In this document: one piece after another, positions 17,675 through 26,584 of the stretch
Layout: each line of letters begins with the position of its first letter
Numbering within the stretch: the first letter of the stretch is position 1
From: Gellertiella hungarica
GTDB taxonomy: Bacteria > Pseudomonadota > Alphaproteobacteria > Rhizobiales > Rhizobiaceae
NCBI RefSeq assembly: GCF_014197145.1
Contig: NZ_JACIEZ010000015.1
Span: 1 to 64,000, forward strand
Direction: 5' to 3'
Length of the DNA stretch: 64,000 nucleotides
Translations under genes and position numbers: made by a program
Notes under the pieces: generated by a model
What the model was told of the DNA's origin: nothing
The model's input: only the letters and a program-made list of their open reading frames with translations
Databases searched by the model: none

Positions 17675-18028
17675 TCAGATCTCGCTCATGTCAAAGGAAT
17701 AGGCGCGCTCGATCCTGCCGATGCGCATCTCGAAATGGGAATACCAGCGCTCGCGCCCCAGCCGCTGTGCGGTCACGTGCTCCATGACCGCCTTCCAGGC
17801 CCGGATGCTTTCAAGGTCGCGCCAGTAGGAATTGGTGATGCCGAAGCCATCCGCGCCGCGGGTGCTTTCGACGCCCAGAAAGCCCGGTTGCTCCGCTGCC
17901 AGCTCCACCATGCGCTGCGCCATGGCGGAATAGCCATGGTCGCCGTCGCGGCGGGCAGAGGAAAAGGCGACGATGTAATAGGGCGGTTCGGGCAGGGTTG
18001 CGAACGGGTTTTCAACGGTATCGGACAT
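17675..18028 (-). CDS. Antibiotic biosynthesis monooxygenase-like (ABM fold) protein, 117 aa
   Basis: The protein has a dimeric alpha/beta-barrel pattern: YYIVAFSSARR (strand), AMAQRMVELAAEQPGFLGVES (helix then strand), NSYWRDLESIRAWKAVMEH (strand-helix), and a C-terminal strand with WYSHFEMRIGRIER. This is the ABM/DUF4188-like fold seen in small haem- or quinone-handling enzymes and many proteins of unknown role. The ATG at 18028 gives this compact protein and is preferred over the long upstream frame. It lies 3 nt before the agmatinase gene, implying an operon; the functional link is not known. Confidence 0.7.
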   Translation of the reverse strand: MSDTVENPFATLPEPPYYIVAFSSARRDGDHGYSAMAQRMVELAAEQPGFLGVESTRGADGFGITNSYWRDLESIRAWKAVMEHVTAQRLGRERWYSHFEMRIGRIERAYSFDMSEI

Positions 18029-18081
18029 GATTGGGTCTCCTCGCGGACCGCATGCAAGCAGATTCCCGCGCCCTTTTGAAT

Positions 18082-18876
18082 TCAAATTCCGCCTTGCGCC
18101 GCCCGGAACGCGGTTCGGTTGACGAAAGCGGCCCGGTATTCCGCCAGCGCCTGTCTTTGGCGGTAGACGAAGTAGGAGATCGGATGCAGGGCGCGGGGCA
18201 GCTCCTTGCGTCGCCCCGCATCGTCGGTGACGCTTGGGGCGGTGGTGACCAGAACCGGTGGCCGGTCGAAGGCAAGCCCGCTGCTTCTCCGGTGACAGAG
18301 ATCGCGGATGTAGAAATCGATGGGCGCGTGGACCGGAAAGGCATGTGCCAGAAAGGCTTCCGCGCCCGCCCTCGACCACAGCATGCCCGTCGCGGTCATC
18401 GGGAAATAGTGGGACGCGGAGAGGGTGAACGTCCCCATGGCGGAGGGAATGGCTGCAATCGGTGTCCACACCCGCTTGACGCCCCGGCTGAGATTGACGA
18501 CGTCCCAGCGGCCCGGCCATGCCTTGAGGAAATCCACGGAAGCCCGCATGAGATCGGCAAAACCGGCGTCCAGTCTCAGATCGTCTTCGAAAAGCAGAAG
18601 AAACGGCTTGTCCGTCTGAAGAAAGGTACAGAGCGCCTGCGCATGGCTGAGAAAGCACGCGACTTCGCCGGATGACATGGAGCGGGCCATTCTTCGATGG
18701 GTCAGCCGCTCGTCATATTCGGGAAAGGAGGCCGCCGGCCTGTGGCGGCCGTCCACCGCCGAAAGCCGCGTATAGGCGATGCCCTCTCTGTCCAGAAAGG
18801 CCGAAGAGCTGGTCAGCCGGTCGCTGCAGTCGTCGAGATTGATGAGAAGGACGAGAAGGTCCTCGTGTAGTGCCAT
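18082..18876 (-). CDS. Glycosyltransferase family 25 (LPS/LOS biosynthesis)
   Basis: This 264-residue protein begins with the GT25 signature region LLVLLINLDDCSDRL, followed by YTRLSAVDGR and later the acidic metal-binding motif FLLLFEDDLRLD. These features define galactosyl- or glucosyl-transferases that build lipooligosaccharide or LPS core, working on the cytoplasmic face of the inner membrane. It is a stand-alone gene here, 53 nt before the ABM-like gene on the same strand. The donor and acceptor cannot be assigned. Confidence 0.85.
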   Translation of the reverse strand: MALHEDLLVLLINLDDCSDRLTSSSAFLDREGIAYTRLSAVDGRHRPAASFPEYDERLTHRRMARSMSSGEVACFLSHAQALCTFLQTDKPFLLLFEDDLRLDAGFADLMRASVDFLKAWPGRWDVVNLSRGVKRVWTPIAAIPSAMGTFTLSASHYFPMTATGMLWSRAGAEAFLAHAFPVHAPIDFYIRDLCHRRSSGLAFDRPPVLVTTAPSVTDDAGRRKELPRALHPISYFVYRQRQALAEYRAAFVNRTAFRAAQGGI

Positions 18877-19018
18877 TGTCGATCAAAATCCTGCGGGCTT
18901 CCCTGTCCTCACATTATCGGCAAGGGCAGGGGGCAACAGGACCGCTTTTGGGCGGAATGTAGTATTCCACAACTACTGTTCGCTGCGCTGTCTCTTTTGC
19001 CCCCGTTCCGGAACAAGG

Positions 19019-19771
19019 TCACGACTTGCCGGCGGTGAAGCCGCCGTCGACCATCAGATGCGCGCCGGTGATGAAGCTGGCCTCCGTGCTCATGAGGAAG
19101 AGGGCGGCACTTGCCACTTCTTCCGGACGGCCGAGGCGCCCAAGGGGATGAAGGGAAACCAGCGCCTTCATCATGTCGTCGTCGACCGCAGACAGAAGAG
19201 GCGTGTCGATATAGCCGGGGCCGATGGCATTCACCCGCACGCCGTGCGGTGCGGCTTCCAGCGAAAGCGTGCGGGTAAGGTTGACCACGCCACCCTTTGC
19301 GGCGGAATAGGCCGCCGTCATCGACTGGCCGAAGACACCGAGGATGGAGGCGCAATTGACGATGCTGCCGCTGCCCTGCCCGTACATGACCTTGAGCGAG
19401 GCGCGGGCTACCCGGAAGACGCCATTGAGATTGATGTCGATGATCCGGAGAAAATCCTCGTCCGCATAATCGGTGGCGGGGCTCATGCCGCCGATGCCGG
19501 CATTGTTGAAGACGCCGTCAAGGCGTCCGAAATGCTGAAGCGCCGTCCCGATCATGGCATCCACATCCGCCGACGAGGAAACGTCCACGGCGACGAAACG
19601 GCATTTGCCGGGATGGAGCGTGTCGAGATGGGCGGCTCTTTCGGCGCCTTCGGACGTGGCGAGATCGGCCATGATGACGCTTGCGCCGTCTTCCAGGGCG
19701 CGCTTGACCGTGGCAAGGCCGATGCCGCTGGCCCCGCCGGTAACGAGAATGACCTGTCCTTGCATGCGCAT
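19019..19771 (-). CDS. SDR-family oxidoreductase
   Basis: A classical short-chain dehydrogenase/reductase of 250 residues. It has the cofactor motif VTGGASGIGLATVK at residues 9-22, the NNAG motif (GVFNNAGIGG), the catalytic Ser in CASILG, and the Tyr-x3-Lys pair in AAYSAAKGG, followed by VRVNAIGPGYIDTPL. The Asp in IMADLA after the second strand suggests NAD(H) rather than NADP(H). The substrate is unknown. It is an isolated gene between a GT25 gene and the rplM-rpsI operon. Confidence 0.9.
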   Translation of the reverse strand: MRMQGQVILVTGGASGIGLATVKRALEDGASVIMADLATSEGAERAAHLDTLHPGKCRFVAVDVSSSADVDAMIGTALQHFGRLDGVFNNAGIGGMSPATDYADEDFLRIIDINLNGVFRVARASLKVMYGQGSGSIVNCASILGVFGQSMTAAYSAAKGGVVNLTRTLSLEAAPHGVRVNAIGPGYIDTPLLSAVDDDMMKALVSLHPLGRLGRPEEVASAALFLMSTEASFITGAHLMVDGGFTAGKS

Positions 19772-19910
19772 GTCCTAAACTCCGCTTTGGCTTGGCTGTT
19801 CTGCCCCTGAGGCAGGTGCAAACTGCGGGTTGCAGCGGCGCAATTCCTTGCGCTAGGTCAAGTGGCGCGAGATTTCATCGGCATGTCATGCGGACAGACC
19901 CGAAACGCAA

Positions 19911-19934
19911 AACGGCCGCCCGAAGGCGGCCGTT
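19911..19934 (-). terminator. Terminator of the rplM-rpsI operon
   Basis: Read on the minus strand, a perfect 10-bp stem (AACGGCCGCC/GGCGGCCGTT) is capped by a TTCG tetraloop and followed by TTTTGCG. It starts about 26 nt after the rpsI stop. Confidence 0.85.
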
Positions 19935-19959
19935 CCGAAATCGAAGGACAAGCCAGCGA

Positions 19960-20424
19960 TTAACGCTTGGAGAACTGGAAGGACCGGCGGGCCTTTGCCT
20001 TGCCGTACTTCTTGCGCTCGACCACGCGGCTGTCGCGGGTCAGGAAGCCGCCCTTCTTCAGGACCGAGCGCAGGCCCGGTTCGAAGTAGGTCAGCGCCTT
20101 GGAGATGCCGTGACGAACGGCACCGGCCTGGCCGGAAAGACCGCCGCCTGCAACCGTGGCAACGATGTCGAACTGGCCGTCACGGGCAGCAGCGACGATC
20201 GGCTGGCGCAGGATCATCTGCAGAACCGGACGGGCGAAGTAGGCGTTGAATTCCTTGCCGTTGACGGTGATCTTGCCGGAGCCCGGCTTGACCCAGACGC
20301 GGGCTACGGCGTTCTTGCGCTTGCCGGTCGCGTAGGAGCGGCCGAGCGAATCCACCTTGCGAACGTGCGCGGGAGCTGCGTCCTGTGCCGGGGCAAGGTC
20401 CTTCAGGGAAGAAAGATCGGCCAT
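19960..20424 (-). CDS. rpsI: 30S ribosomal protein S9
   Basis: The protein is 154 residues, longer at the N-terminus than E. coli S9 (130 aa), as is normal in alphaproteobacteria. The S9 core is clear: [20 protein letters not shown], then [25 protein letters not shown], and the basic C-terminus ending [17 protein letters not shown], whose tail reaches the P-site tRNA. It follows rplM by 2 nt, the conserved L13-S9 operon order. Confidence 0.98.
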   Translation of the reverse strand: MADLSSLKDLAPAQDAAPAHVRKVDSLGRSYATGKRKNAVARVWVKPGSGKITVNGKEFNAYFARPVLQMILRQPIVAAARDGQFDIVATVAGGGLSGQAGAVRHGISKALTYFEPGLRSVLKKGGFLTRDSRVVERKKYGKAKARRSFQFSKR

Positions 20425-20426
20425 GA

Positions 20427-20891
20427 TCAGGCGCTCCTTGTGTTCTTGCTGTTCAGCTTGGCGACGTCGAGAGCGACGGGCTGCTGTGCTTCATGCGGAT
20501 GGTTCGAGCCGGCGTATACGCGCAGGTTCTTCATCTGGCGACGGCCGAGCGGGCCACGCGGGATCATGCGTTCGACGGCCTTCTCGATGACGCGCTCCGG
20601 GAAGCGGCCTTCGATGATCTGGCGAGCCGTACGCTCCTTGATGCCGCCCGGGTAACCGGTGTGCCAGTAGTACTTCTTGTCGGAATACTTGTTTCCGGTG
20701 AAGGCTACCTTCTCGGCATTGATGACGATGACGTTGTCGCCATCATCGACGTGAGGGGTGTAGGTTGCCTTGTGCTTGCCGCGCAGGCGCATGGCGATGA
20801 GGCTGGCGAGGCGACCAACAACGAGGCCTTCGGCGTCGATGATGACCCACTTCTTCTCCACCTCGGCGGGCTTCTGAACGAAGGTAGACAT
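20427..20891 (-). CDS. rplM: 50S ribosomal protein L13
   Basis: The 154-residue protein starts at ATG 20891 with [20 protein letters not shown]. It contains the L13 core [18 protein letters not shown], the loop [18 protein letters not shown], and [21 protein letters not shown] longer in-frame start upstream was rejected because the family starts here and a ribosome-binding sequence (AAAGAG) precedes it. L13 is an early-assembly 50S protein; rpsI follows in the same operon. Confidence 0.98.
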   Translation of the reverse strand: MSTFVQKPAEVEKKWVIIDAEGLVVGRLASLIAMRLRGKHKATYTPHVDDGDNVIVINAEKVAFTGNKYSDKKYYWHTGYPGGIKERTARQIIEGRFPERVIEKAVERMIPRGPLGRRQMKNLRVYAGSNHPHEAQQPVALDVAKLNSKNTRSA

Positions 20892-21067
20892 GAGTTTGAA
20901 CTCTTTCTCGAGATCCCCGAATTCAGTCCGTGGACGAAAGGGGGCGTTTCTTGTTGCTTGGCGGTGAATATCACCGAGGCGGCTTATACGCGGCTCGGCG
21001 ATCGGGGTCAAGAATGCCTCTTTCGGGACCTGTAAAAATAATTTAATGAAAACAATAGCTTGATAGT

Positions 21068-21085
21068 GTGGTAAAATATTACCAC
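21068..21085. promoter_or_regulatory. 18-bp A+T-rich palindrome upstream of rplM promoter region
   Basis: GTGGTAA and TTACCAC form perfect arms around AATA. It lies 8 nt downstream of the thioesterase stop and about 180 nt upstream of rplM. It could be an operator or a weak terminator; there is no T tract on either side. No regulator is identified. Confidence 0.35.
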
Positions 21086-21092
21086 AAGAATT

Positions 21093-21518
21093 TCAGCGCG
21101 GCGGAATGGAGTAGGTGGAGACGGCATGGGCCACCGGCTCCTCCGCATCCGTCTGGAACAGCGTCGCCTCCACCACCGCCAGCCTCTTGCCGAGCTTCAG
21201 GATCCGCGCCCGGCAGGTGATCCGCGCCGGTTCGGGCTTGCGCAGGAAGTTGATGTTGAGATTGGTCGTGACCGCCAGGGCCACCGGACCGATATGGGCG
21301 AGGATCGCCACATAGCAGGCGACATCCGCCAGGGTGAACATCGCTGGACCCGACACCGTGCCGCCCGGTCTCAGATGCCGGTCGGAAGGAGCCAGCACCA
21401 TGTCGATTTCCCCCGGACGGACCGCGGTGACCTCGAAAACCCGCCCATCGGTATGGATCTGCGGAAAATCGGTCTCCAGGAAGGCCTCGATCTCTTCTAT
21501 GCTCATCACCGGCTGCAT
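21093..21518 (-). CDS. PaaI-family hotdog-fold thioesterase
   Basis: This 141-residue protein has the hotdog-fold pattern of the PaaI group: RHLRPGGTVSGPAMFTLADVACYVAIL, in which the strand-helix carries the catalytic acidic residue (Asp in ADVA), followed by TTNLNINFLRKPEP. These enzymes hydrolyse acyl-CoA thioesters. The ATG at 21518 (MQPVMS) is favoured over an upstream start that would overlap the promoter of the divergent enoyl-CoA hydratase gene. The neighbouring fatty-acid-type enzyme fits, but the substrate is unknown. Confidence 0.85.
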   Translation of the reverse strand: MQPVMSIEEIEAFLETDFPQIHTDGRVFEVTAVRPGEIDMVLAPSDRHLRPGGTVSGPAMFTLADVACYVAILAHIGPVALAVTTNLNINFLRKPEPARITCRARILKLGKRLAVVEATLFQTDAEEPVAHAVSTYSIPPR

Positions 21519-21622
21519 GGTTTTCCCCTGAAATCGGAAGGACTTGCCGTCTGCTGCTGGCGGCATGCCCCTCTTTTGTGGCATGGAAGATGGCGAAGCA
21601 AGCCCGCCGAAAGGAGAACGCC

Positions 21623-22450
21623 ATGGCCGATATCGTTTCGCTTTCCAGGGAAGGGGGCGCGCCGGAGACGCCGCTCGGCGTCTGCCTGACCGATGGCGTC
21701 CTGCGCCTGACGCTCAACAATCCGCCGGCCAACGTGCTGTCGGTGGCACTGCTCGAAAGGCTGCACCAGGAACTCGATGCCGCAGCCGATAGCCGTGAGG
21801 TCAGGGTTCTGATCATCGCGGCGCATGGCAAGCTCTTTTCCGCAGGCCACGACCTGAAGGAAATGACGGCCCGCCGAAGCGACGGGGATCGGGGCAGGGC
21901 CTTTTTCGAGAAGACCATGCGTCTCTGCGCGGATCTCATGCTGAAGATCCAGAAACTGCCGAAGCCGGTCATTGCAGAGGTGGATGGACTGGCGACCGCC
22001 GCCGGCTGTCAGCTTGTCGCAAGCTGCGATCTCGCGATCTGCACGGATACCTCCGCCTTCTGCACGCCGGGGGTCAATATCGGCCTGTTCTGCTCCACGC
22101 CGATGGTGGCGCTCTCGCGCGCCGCCCACCGCAAGCAGGCGATGGAGATGCTCCTGACCGGCGAGACCATCGATGCCTCGACCGCGAAGGAATTCGGGAT
22201 CGTCAACCGGATCGTGCCGAAGCAGTACCTCACCCAGGTGGTGAACAAATACGCCTCCGTGATAGCCTCCAAGTCGCCGTTGACGCTGAAGATCGGCAAG
22301 GAAGCGTTCTATGCGCAGGCCGACCTGTCGACGGACGAGGCCTATGACTACACCATCCGGGTGATGGTGGAGAACATGCTGGCCCGCGATGCCGAGGAAG
22401 GCATCGGCGCCTTCCTCGACAAGCGGCATGCCGTGTGGACGGGGGAGTGA
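21623..22450 (+). CDS. Enoyl-CoA hydratase/isomerase family protein
   Basis: A crotonase-fold protein of 275 residues. It has the substrate pocket and oxyanion-hole regions LFSAGHDLKEM and EVDGLATAAGCQLVASCDLAI, and the C-terminal helix region with PLTLKIGKEAFYAQADL. Many members hydrate enoyl-CoA in beta-oxidation, but the normal catalytic Glu pair is not clearly conserved here (the second loop reads TPGVNIGLFCSTPMVAL), so another crotonase reaction is possible. ATG 21623 follows AAGGAG at 21611-21616 with good spacing. The convergent hydrolase gene begins at the next base after its stop. Confidence 0.85.
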   Translation: MADIVSLSREGGAPETPLGVCLTDGVLRLTLNNPPANVLSVALLERLHQELDAAADSREVRVLIIAAHGKLFSAGHDLKEMTARRSDGDRGRAFFEKTMRLCADLMLKIQKLPKPVIAEVDGLATAAGCQLVASCDLAICTDTSAFCTPGVNIGLFCSTPMVALSRAAHRKQAMEMLLTGETIDASTAKEFGIVNRIVPKQYLTQVVNKYASVIASKSPLTLKIGKEAFYAQADLSTDEAYDYTIRVMVENMLARDAEEGIGAFLDKRHAVWTGE

Positions 22451-23257
22451 CTAGCTCCCGCGGATGAATGGCTCCAGAATGCGGGCGACGGCCTTTGCCC
22501 GTTCCACCGCCACCATATGCGTCTCTCCCGGCAGCAGGCAGAGCCTTGCTCCGGGAATGGCGGTGGCAGCCTCTTCCATCGCACCGGCGAAATACTGGTC
22601 CGCGCCGCCGCCGATGATCAGAACCGGCAGGTCCAGCGCTTCGAGACGCACGGGGGTCGGATCGACGGCCGCCAGGAGATAGGCGGTGATCGCTTCCGGA
22701 TCGCCCATGGTGCCTGCGATACGCCCTCTCTCGGCACGAAAGCGGAGGCGTATCAGCCAGTTCCACCAGGGCCGGCGGAAGATGTCGGTATAATCCATCA
22801 GCACGCGGGCGAGCTCGCCCTGCCTCACCCAGGCCGCCTGCTGGCGGAGCCGGGACTGTCCCGCTTCAGAAAAGCGATGCGCGCTGGAAAGCAGGACGAG
22901 CCGCGCGACTGTTTCCCGATGCCGCTCGGCCAGCCGCAGGGCCACCATGCCGCCAAAGGATATGCCGATCACCGTGACAGGCTCTTCAGCGAGCGTCCTG
23001 ACGAGATCGTTCACCGAGTCCGCCAGGAGCGCAAGGTCGAGCTTCCCGGCGGGTTTCGGGTCATACTGCACGAGGATGAAAGCCTGGCCGGACGGAAGCA
23101 GTCCGGCGATGCGGCGGGCATCGCGGACCATGCGTGCCGGCGTCAGCTTGCGCATGAAGCCCTGTCCTCCGTTGAGGATAACCAGCGGCTTGCCCCTGCC
23201 GCCCGCGCGGGCATAGGGAATGCGTCCGGCGTGAAGGCCGGTTTCGATATCGGTCAT
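22451..23257 (-). CDS. Alpha/beta-hydrolase, 268 aa
   Basis: The fold is shown by the start IPYARAGGRGKPLVILNGGQGF, the nucleophile elbow VIGISFGGMVALRLAERH (Ser in GISFGG), and the late acid and His regions PVLIIGGGADQYF and PGETHMVAVERA. It is a typical soluble hydrolase, perhaps an esterase or an acyl-CoA/lactone hydrolase; the substrate is unknown. The ATG at 23257 is preferred because the upstream extension has no alpha/beta-hydrolase character. Its stop is immediately adjacent to that of the convergent enoyl-CoA hydratase gene. Confidence 0.85.
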   Translation of the reverse strand: MTDIETGLHAGRIPYARAGGRGKPLVILNGGQGFMRKLTPARMVRDARRIAGLLPSGQAFILVQYDPKPAGKLDLALLADSVNDLVRTLAEEPVTVIGISFGGMVALRLAERHRETVARLVLLSSAHRFSEAGQSRLRQQAAWVRQGELARVLMDYTDIFRRPWWNWLIRLRFRAERGRIAGTMGDPEAITAYLLAAVDPTPVRLEALDLPVLIIGGGADQYFAGAMEEAATAIPGARLCLLPGETHMVAVERAKAVARILEPFIRGS

Positions 23258-23316
23258 GTCGTGCTCCTGCCTTCGCCGCTTGCGCTGCCGAAGGTCGCTG
23301 ATCGAAGGGAAGGGGT

Positions 23317-23880
23317 TCAGGCGATGCGCTTCAGCGCCTCGGCCACGATGTGGGGAAGTGGCTGTTCCACCCGGCGATAGACCCGCCCGTCCGGCGTGCG
23401 CCGCATCAGGCCGGTGCTGCAGAGCTCGCGGCGCAGGATCGCGTGATCGCCGAAGGCGTTGAGGGCCTTGAGCCTGTCGCTGATATCCCGCTCCGTGAGG
23501 TCCTGCCGTGCCGGTAGGCGGGTCCAGAGCACCCAGAGAGCGTGGACCTGATCGGTCCGGCGCGATGGCCATCGCAGGAGGCGGCCCGCCTCGTCGAAGC
23601 AGCGAACCAGCCGATCGACCTGTTCCTGATGATGGCGGCTTTCGGCAATCGTTTCCGCCGGCTCGAGGCCGGCATCGGCCCTCGCTTCGTCGGGAGCTGC
23701 TGGCGTCTCGGCGCCTGCCCTGAACTCCTGGAAATTCCGGTGCCCGATGGCGCGGGCCAGCATGTTGAGCATTTCGAGATGGGTTGGCGCGCCGGTGCGC
23801 TCCATCAGCTGCTTGCGCAGCGCCTTGGCGAGGGCAGACATGTCATCTGCATGAAAGGCTAAAAGTGTACGAGACATCAC
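23317..23880 (-). CDS. DUF2087 domain-containing protein, 187 aa
   Basis: The C-terminal half matches DUF2087: RLLRWPSRRTDQVHALWVLWTRLP, then ERDISDRLKALNAFGDHAILRRELC and GLMRRTPDGRVYRR. This is a winged-helix-like unit common in small bacterial proteins and possibly nucleic-acid binding. The N-terminal half (SALAKALRKQL, LEMLNMLARAIGHRNFQEF) is an alphaproteobacterial extension of unknown role. The gene is monocistronic, and no phenotype can be predicted. Confidence 0.75.
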   Translation of the reverse strand: MMSRTLLAFHADDMSALAKALRKQLMERTGAPTHLEMLNMLARAIGHRNFQEFRAGAETPAAPDEARADAGLEPAETIAESRHHQEQVDRLVRCFDEAGRLLRWPSRRTDQVHALWVLWTRLPARQDLTERDISDRLKALNAFGDHAILRRELCSTGLMRRTPDGRVYRRVEQPLPHIVAEALKRIA

Positions 23881-24075
23881 ACAATCCTTGTGGTGCCTTG
23901 CATTCCTTGCGGAATTTCCGGTGATCGCCCTTCCGAACTGGCACGGATCGTGAGTCGGATCGAAATGTGCTCTGGCAGGTTTAGCGTGCCCTCTCGGGCG
24001 GCGATGCCTCGGTGAACTGCGGACCGTGGCGGCTTATGTGCTCCCGCCGCGCCCGCTTGTCAATGTGGTTTCGCC

Positions 24076-24912
24076 TCAGCCCAGTTTCAGGATGAGCCCG
24101 CCAAGGGCGATGATCGCCCCGGCCACATATCGCCAGACGCTTGCCTTCTCCTTCAGGATGACGACGGATATCACCAGGGCGAACAGGATGGAGGTTTCGC
24201 GCAAGGCGGCGACTGCGGCAACGGGCGCTTTCGTCATCGCCCAGAGCGCAAGCCCGTATGAGGCGATCGATCCCGCGCCGCCAAACCAGCCGCGCCACCA
24301 TTCACGCCGGACATAGGCGACAACAGTGGCCGCCCCCCGGCTGTAGAAAGCCCAGCCGAAGAGAAGCACCGGCGGCAGAAGCGACATCCAGAGCGTATAG
24401 GAAATCGCATTTCCTGCCTTGCGCGCCCCGAGCCCGTCCACGAAGGTGTAGGTTGCGATGACAGCTGCGTTCATGAGGGCCAGCACGATGGCCTTGCTTC
24501 CGCCACGCCGCGCCTCGAAGGCGAGCGTCAGGATGCCGGCCGAGATGGTGGCAACCCCCAGCATGGCGCCATGTGTCAGGTGCTCCTGAATGACGATACT
24601 GCTCGTCAAGGCCACCAGCAGCGGGGCAACACCCCGCATGAGGGGATAGACCAGTCCGATATCCCCGGCGCGATATCCGGCGGCAACCAGCTGGAAATAG
24701 GTGAACTGCAGAACCGCGGATGCGGCGACGAAAGGCCAGGCCTCTGGAGCTGGAAGCGGCAGAAAGGGAAGGAACGGCACGGCAGTGAGGCCTGCGCCAG
24801 CAGAAATCAGTGCGGCCCCCAACTGCTTGTCGCTGCCCGCCTTGACGATTGCATTCCAGGAAGCGTGAAGAAGCGCCCCCAGCAACACCAGCAGGATCAC
24901 GTCAACGGGCAT
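24076..24912 (-). CDS. EamA/DMT-family membrane transporter
   Basis: The 278-residue protein has about ten hydrophobic helices arranged as two EamA repeats. The ends of the repeats carry typical motifs: VYPLMRGVAPLLVAL in the first, and ALRETSILFALVISVVILKE in the second. It belongs to the drug/metabolite transporter superfamily, whose members export metabolites or take up small organic molecules. No riboswitch or enzyme partner reveals the substrate. It is distinct from the riboflavin transporter further along. Confidence 0.85.
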   Translation of the reverse strand: MPVDVILLVLLGALLHASWNAIVKAGSDKQLGAALISAGAGLTAVPFLPFLPLPAPEAWPFVAASAVLQFTYFQLVAAGYRAGDIGLVYPLMRGVAPLLVALTSSIVIQEHLTHGAMLGVATISAGILTLAFEARRGGSKAIVLALMNAAVIATYTFVDGLGARKAGNAISYTLWMSLLPPVLLFGWAFYSRGAATVVAYVRREWWRGWFGGAGSIASYGLALWAMTKAPVAAVAALRETSILFALVISVVILKEKASVWRYVAGAIIALGGLILKLG

Positions 24913-25331
24913 TGGTCTGCACCCTCGCTTGCGCGTCCAGTGGACGGGAATCGCCCGGTACAGCGCCTTTGCAACCTATATAGCCGGCTGGCAGTCACTT
25001 CGGAACGCCCCGGCTCGCGAAAGCCACGCTTTTGTCGGGACGAAAAAGAATTTCTGAAGATCGGCATACCAAAGAACATTATACTTTATGAAATATTTAA
25101 CGTCGCCGGAAAGGAATTTCACGCCATCGGTAATATATTGTAATTATTATATAAAACGTATTTGCTGCCCTTCGCTCCGCTCGTCTCCTGCAGAACGCTT
25201 GTGCACAAATGTTCTCAAATCAGACAGAATTAAATTAAGAAAACCTAATGTTAATAATACAAAGTGCGACTGCATGAAGAACGGAAATGGATCAATAAGT
25301 GAACTGCTAATATTGGTGAAGATATTGTTAA
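24913..25331. other. A+T-rich intergenic segment without a credible gene
   Basis: The stretch from about 25030 to 25330 is far richer in A+T than the chromosome around it and includes runs such as AATATATTGTAATTATTAT. Plus-strand open frames exist but lack good ribosome-binding sites and have odd composition. It may be an old insertion, a promoter region for the EamA gene, or a remnant of a mobile element. I see no tRNA or structured RNA in it. Confidence 0.45.
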
Positions 25332-25356
25332 GGGGCAGCAGGCTCTTTGCTGCCCC
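25332..25356 (-). terminator. Hairpin downstream of small secreted protein gene
   Basis: A 9-bp perfect stem (GGGGCAGCA/TGCTGCCCC, loop 25341-25347) lies about 20 nt after the stop of the minus-strand secreted protein gene. The following T tract is weak (CTTAACAATATC). Confidence 0.55.
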
Positions 25357-25375
25357 CTGAAGATGCTGAACTGGC

Positions 25376-25717
25376 CTAGCGATCGAGCAGCCACGGGATG
25401 CGGCGATCTCTTTCGAAGTCCCTCTGCTCGCAGACCTTGACCGGACAACGATCCCGGTCGGCCGTGGGCACGCTTGCAGGCACGGCCGTCTCGTTCGTGT
25501 CGCAGAAATAGGAGTTGCGGACGTAGCGGTTGTAGAGCGGAAGGTTTTTGACGCGCGTCGAGTTGTAGCGCAGTGTCACCGCTCCATGGGCGCGGATCAC
25601 GTCCTGCACGGCTTCGCATGTCATCTTGCGCGGATTGTAACGGGGTTCGGCATTGGCGGCGGAGACGCCCACGGCGAGGAGCCCGGCAACGATCATGAGG
25701 CGTTTTATTGAACTCAT
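25376..25717 (-). CDS. Small secreted hypothetical protein, 113 aa
   Basis: It starts at ATG 25717 with a clear signal peptide (MSSIKRLMIVAGLLAVGVSA, cleavage near ANA-EP), giving a mature protein of about 90 residues. Four Cys (TCEAV, FCDTN, RCPVKVCEQ) suggest two disulfides in the periplasm. The pattern CEAVQDVIRAHGAVTLRYNS is common in small rhizobial secreted proteins of unknown function. It is probably monocistronic and divergent from the CoA-binding gene. Confidence 0.7.
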   Translation of the reverse strand: MSSIKRLMIVAGLLAVGVSAANAEPRYNPRKMTCEAVQDVIRAHGAVTLRYNSTRVKNLPLYNRYVRNSYFCDTNETAVPASVPTADRDRCPVKVCEQRDFERDRRIPWLLDR

Positions 25718-25867
25718 CGGTGTAATTCCTATGTGAGACAAGTCGGAGGCAACGCGGATGTGCCATTGGCGGTTGCGTTGTTCCTTCCGATCAGGGACAA
25801 AATGGAGCAACGTCCGGAACGGAAAAGAGCTGTCACGCAAATGTGTGCGGCACGAAAGGAAAAACCG

Positions 25868-26296
25868 ATGAGCATCGACGGCCACAGCAACGAAACGATC
25901 AGGGACATCCTGACCTCCGTCAAGGTGATCGCTCTGGTTGGCGCGTCTCCAAATCCGGAAAGGCCGAGCCACCGGGTCATGCAGTTCCTGCTTTCGCGCG
26001 GCTACCGGGTGCTGCCGGTCAATCCGGGCCAGGCCGGCAAGACGCTGCTGGGCCAGACAGTCTATGGCCGGCTGTCCGATATTCCCGAGCCCGTCGACAT
26101 GGTGGACGTGTTCCGGGCCGCCGATGCGCTTCCCGAGGTTGTGGCCGAGGCAATCGCCCTCGATCCGAAGCCCCGGGTCATCTGGGGTCAGCTCGGCGTC
26201 GTCAACGAGATGGCAGCCGATACCGCGCGGGCGGCAGGCCTGCAGGTCGTGATGGACCGTTGCCCCGCCATCGAGATCCCACGCCTCGGTCTCTGA
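25868..26296 (+). CDS. CoA-binding domain protein (YccU family), 142 aa
   Basis: A single Rossmann-type CoA-binding domain of the succinyl-CoA-synthetase alpha type, as in E. coli YccU. Key stretches are VKVIALVGASPNPERPSHRVMQ (nucleotide-binding), GYRVLPVNPG, and DMVDVFRAADALPEVV. The length is normal for this stand-alone domain. The start at 25868 gives the family N-terminus; the longer upstream frame crosses the promoter region shared with the divergent secreted protein gene. Its molecular role is unknown, possibly sensing CoA. Confidence 0.85.
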   Translation: MSIDGHSNETIRDILTSVKVIALVGASPNPERPSHRVMQFLLSRGYRVLPVNPGQAGKTLLGQTVYGRLSDIPEPVDMVDVFRAADALPEVVAEAIALDPKPRVIWGQLGVVNEMAADTARAAGLQVVMDRCPAIEIPRLGL

Positions 26297-26302
26297 AACC
26301 GC

Positions 26303-26584
26303 TCAATCCCGTGCGAGGTCCGGCCGGCCGGAAAGCAGGCTCAGCGTGGCCGCATTGCCGCAGTAATCGGTGAAGTGGTCGGCTGCGGAATCGGTCTTCA
26401 GGTCGTGCTGGCACTGGCCCTTCGAAGCGCAGCCGGCGCACACGCTCTCCATGCCGGCATAAAGCGCCGGATGGTCGAGACGCAGCAGGGCGGGTTCGAT
26501 GCCGAGCGCGAGCATCATGTCGGGCATTTCCCGTGTCATGTCCTGGGAAGGTCGGTCGCAGGGAAGGGCGTCATTGGCAAGCAT
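26303..26584 (-). CDS. DUF6455 family protein, 93 aa
   Basis: This small protein has the arrangement MMLALGIEPALLRLDHPALYAG, then the Cys motif VCAGCASKGQCQHDL and a late YCGNAATLSLL. These Cys are conserved in DUF6455-type proteins and could bind a metal. It is convergent with the CoA-binding gene, with 6 nt between the stops. Function unknown. Confidence 0.65.
   Translation of the reverse strand: MLANDALPCDRPSQDMTREMPDMMLALGIEPALLRLDHPALYAGMESVCAGCASKGQCQHDLKTDSAADHFTDYCGNAATLSLLSGRPDLARD

Noticed and set aside
19960-20891. Large plus-strand frames opposite rpsI and rplM
   Set aside because: Both minus-strand genes encode unmistakable ribosomal proteins.
25088-25360. Small plus-strand frame in the A+T-rich intergenic segment
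   Set aside because: No ribosome-binding site, odd composition, and its end runs through a terminator-like hairpin.
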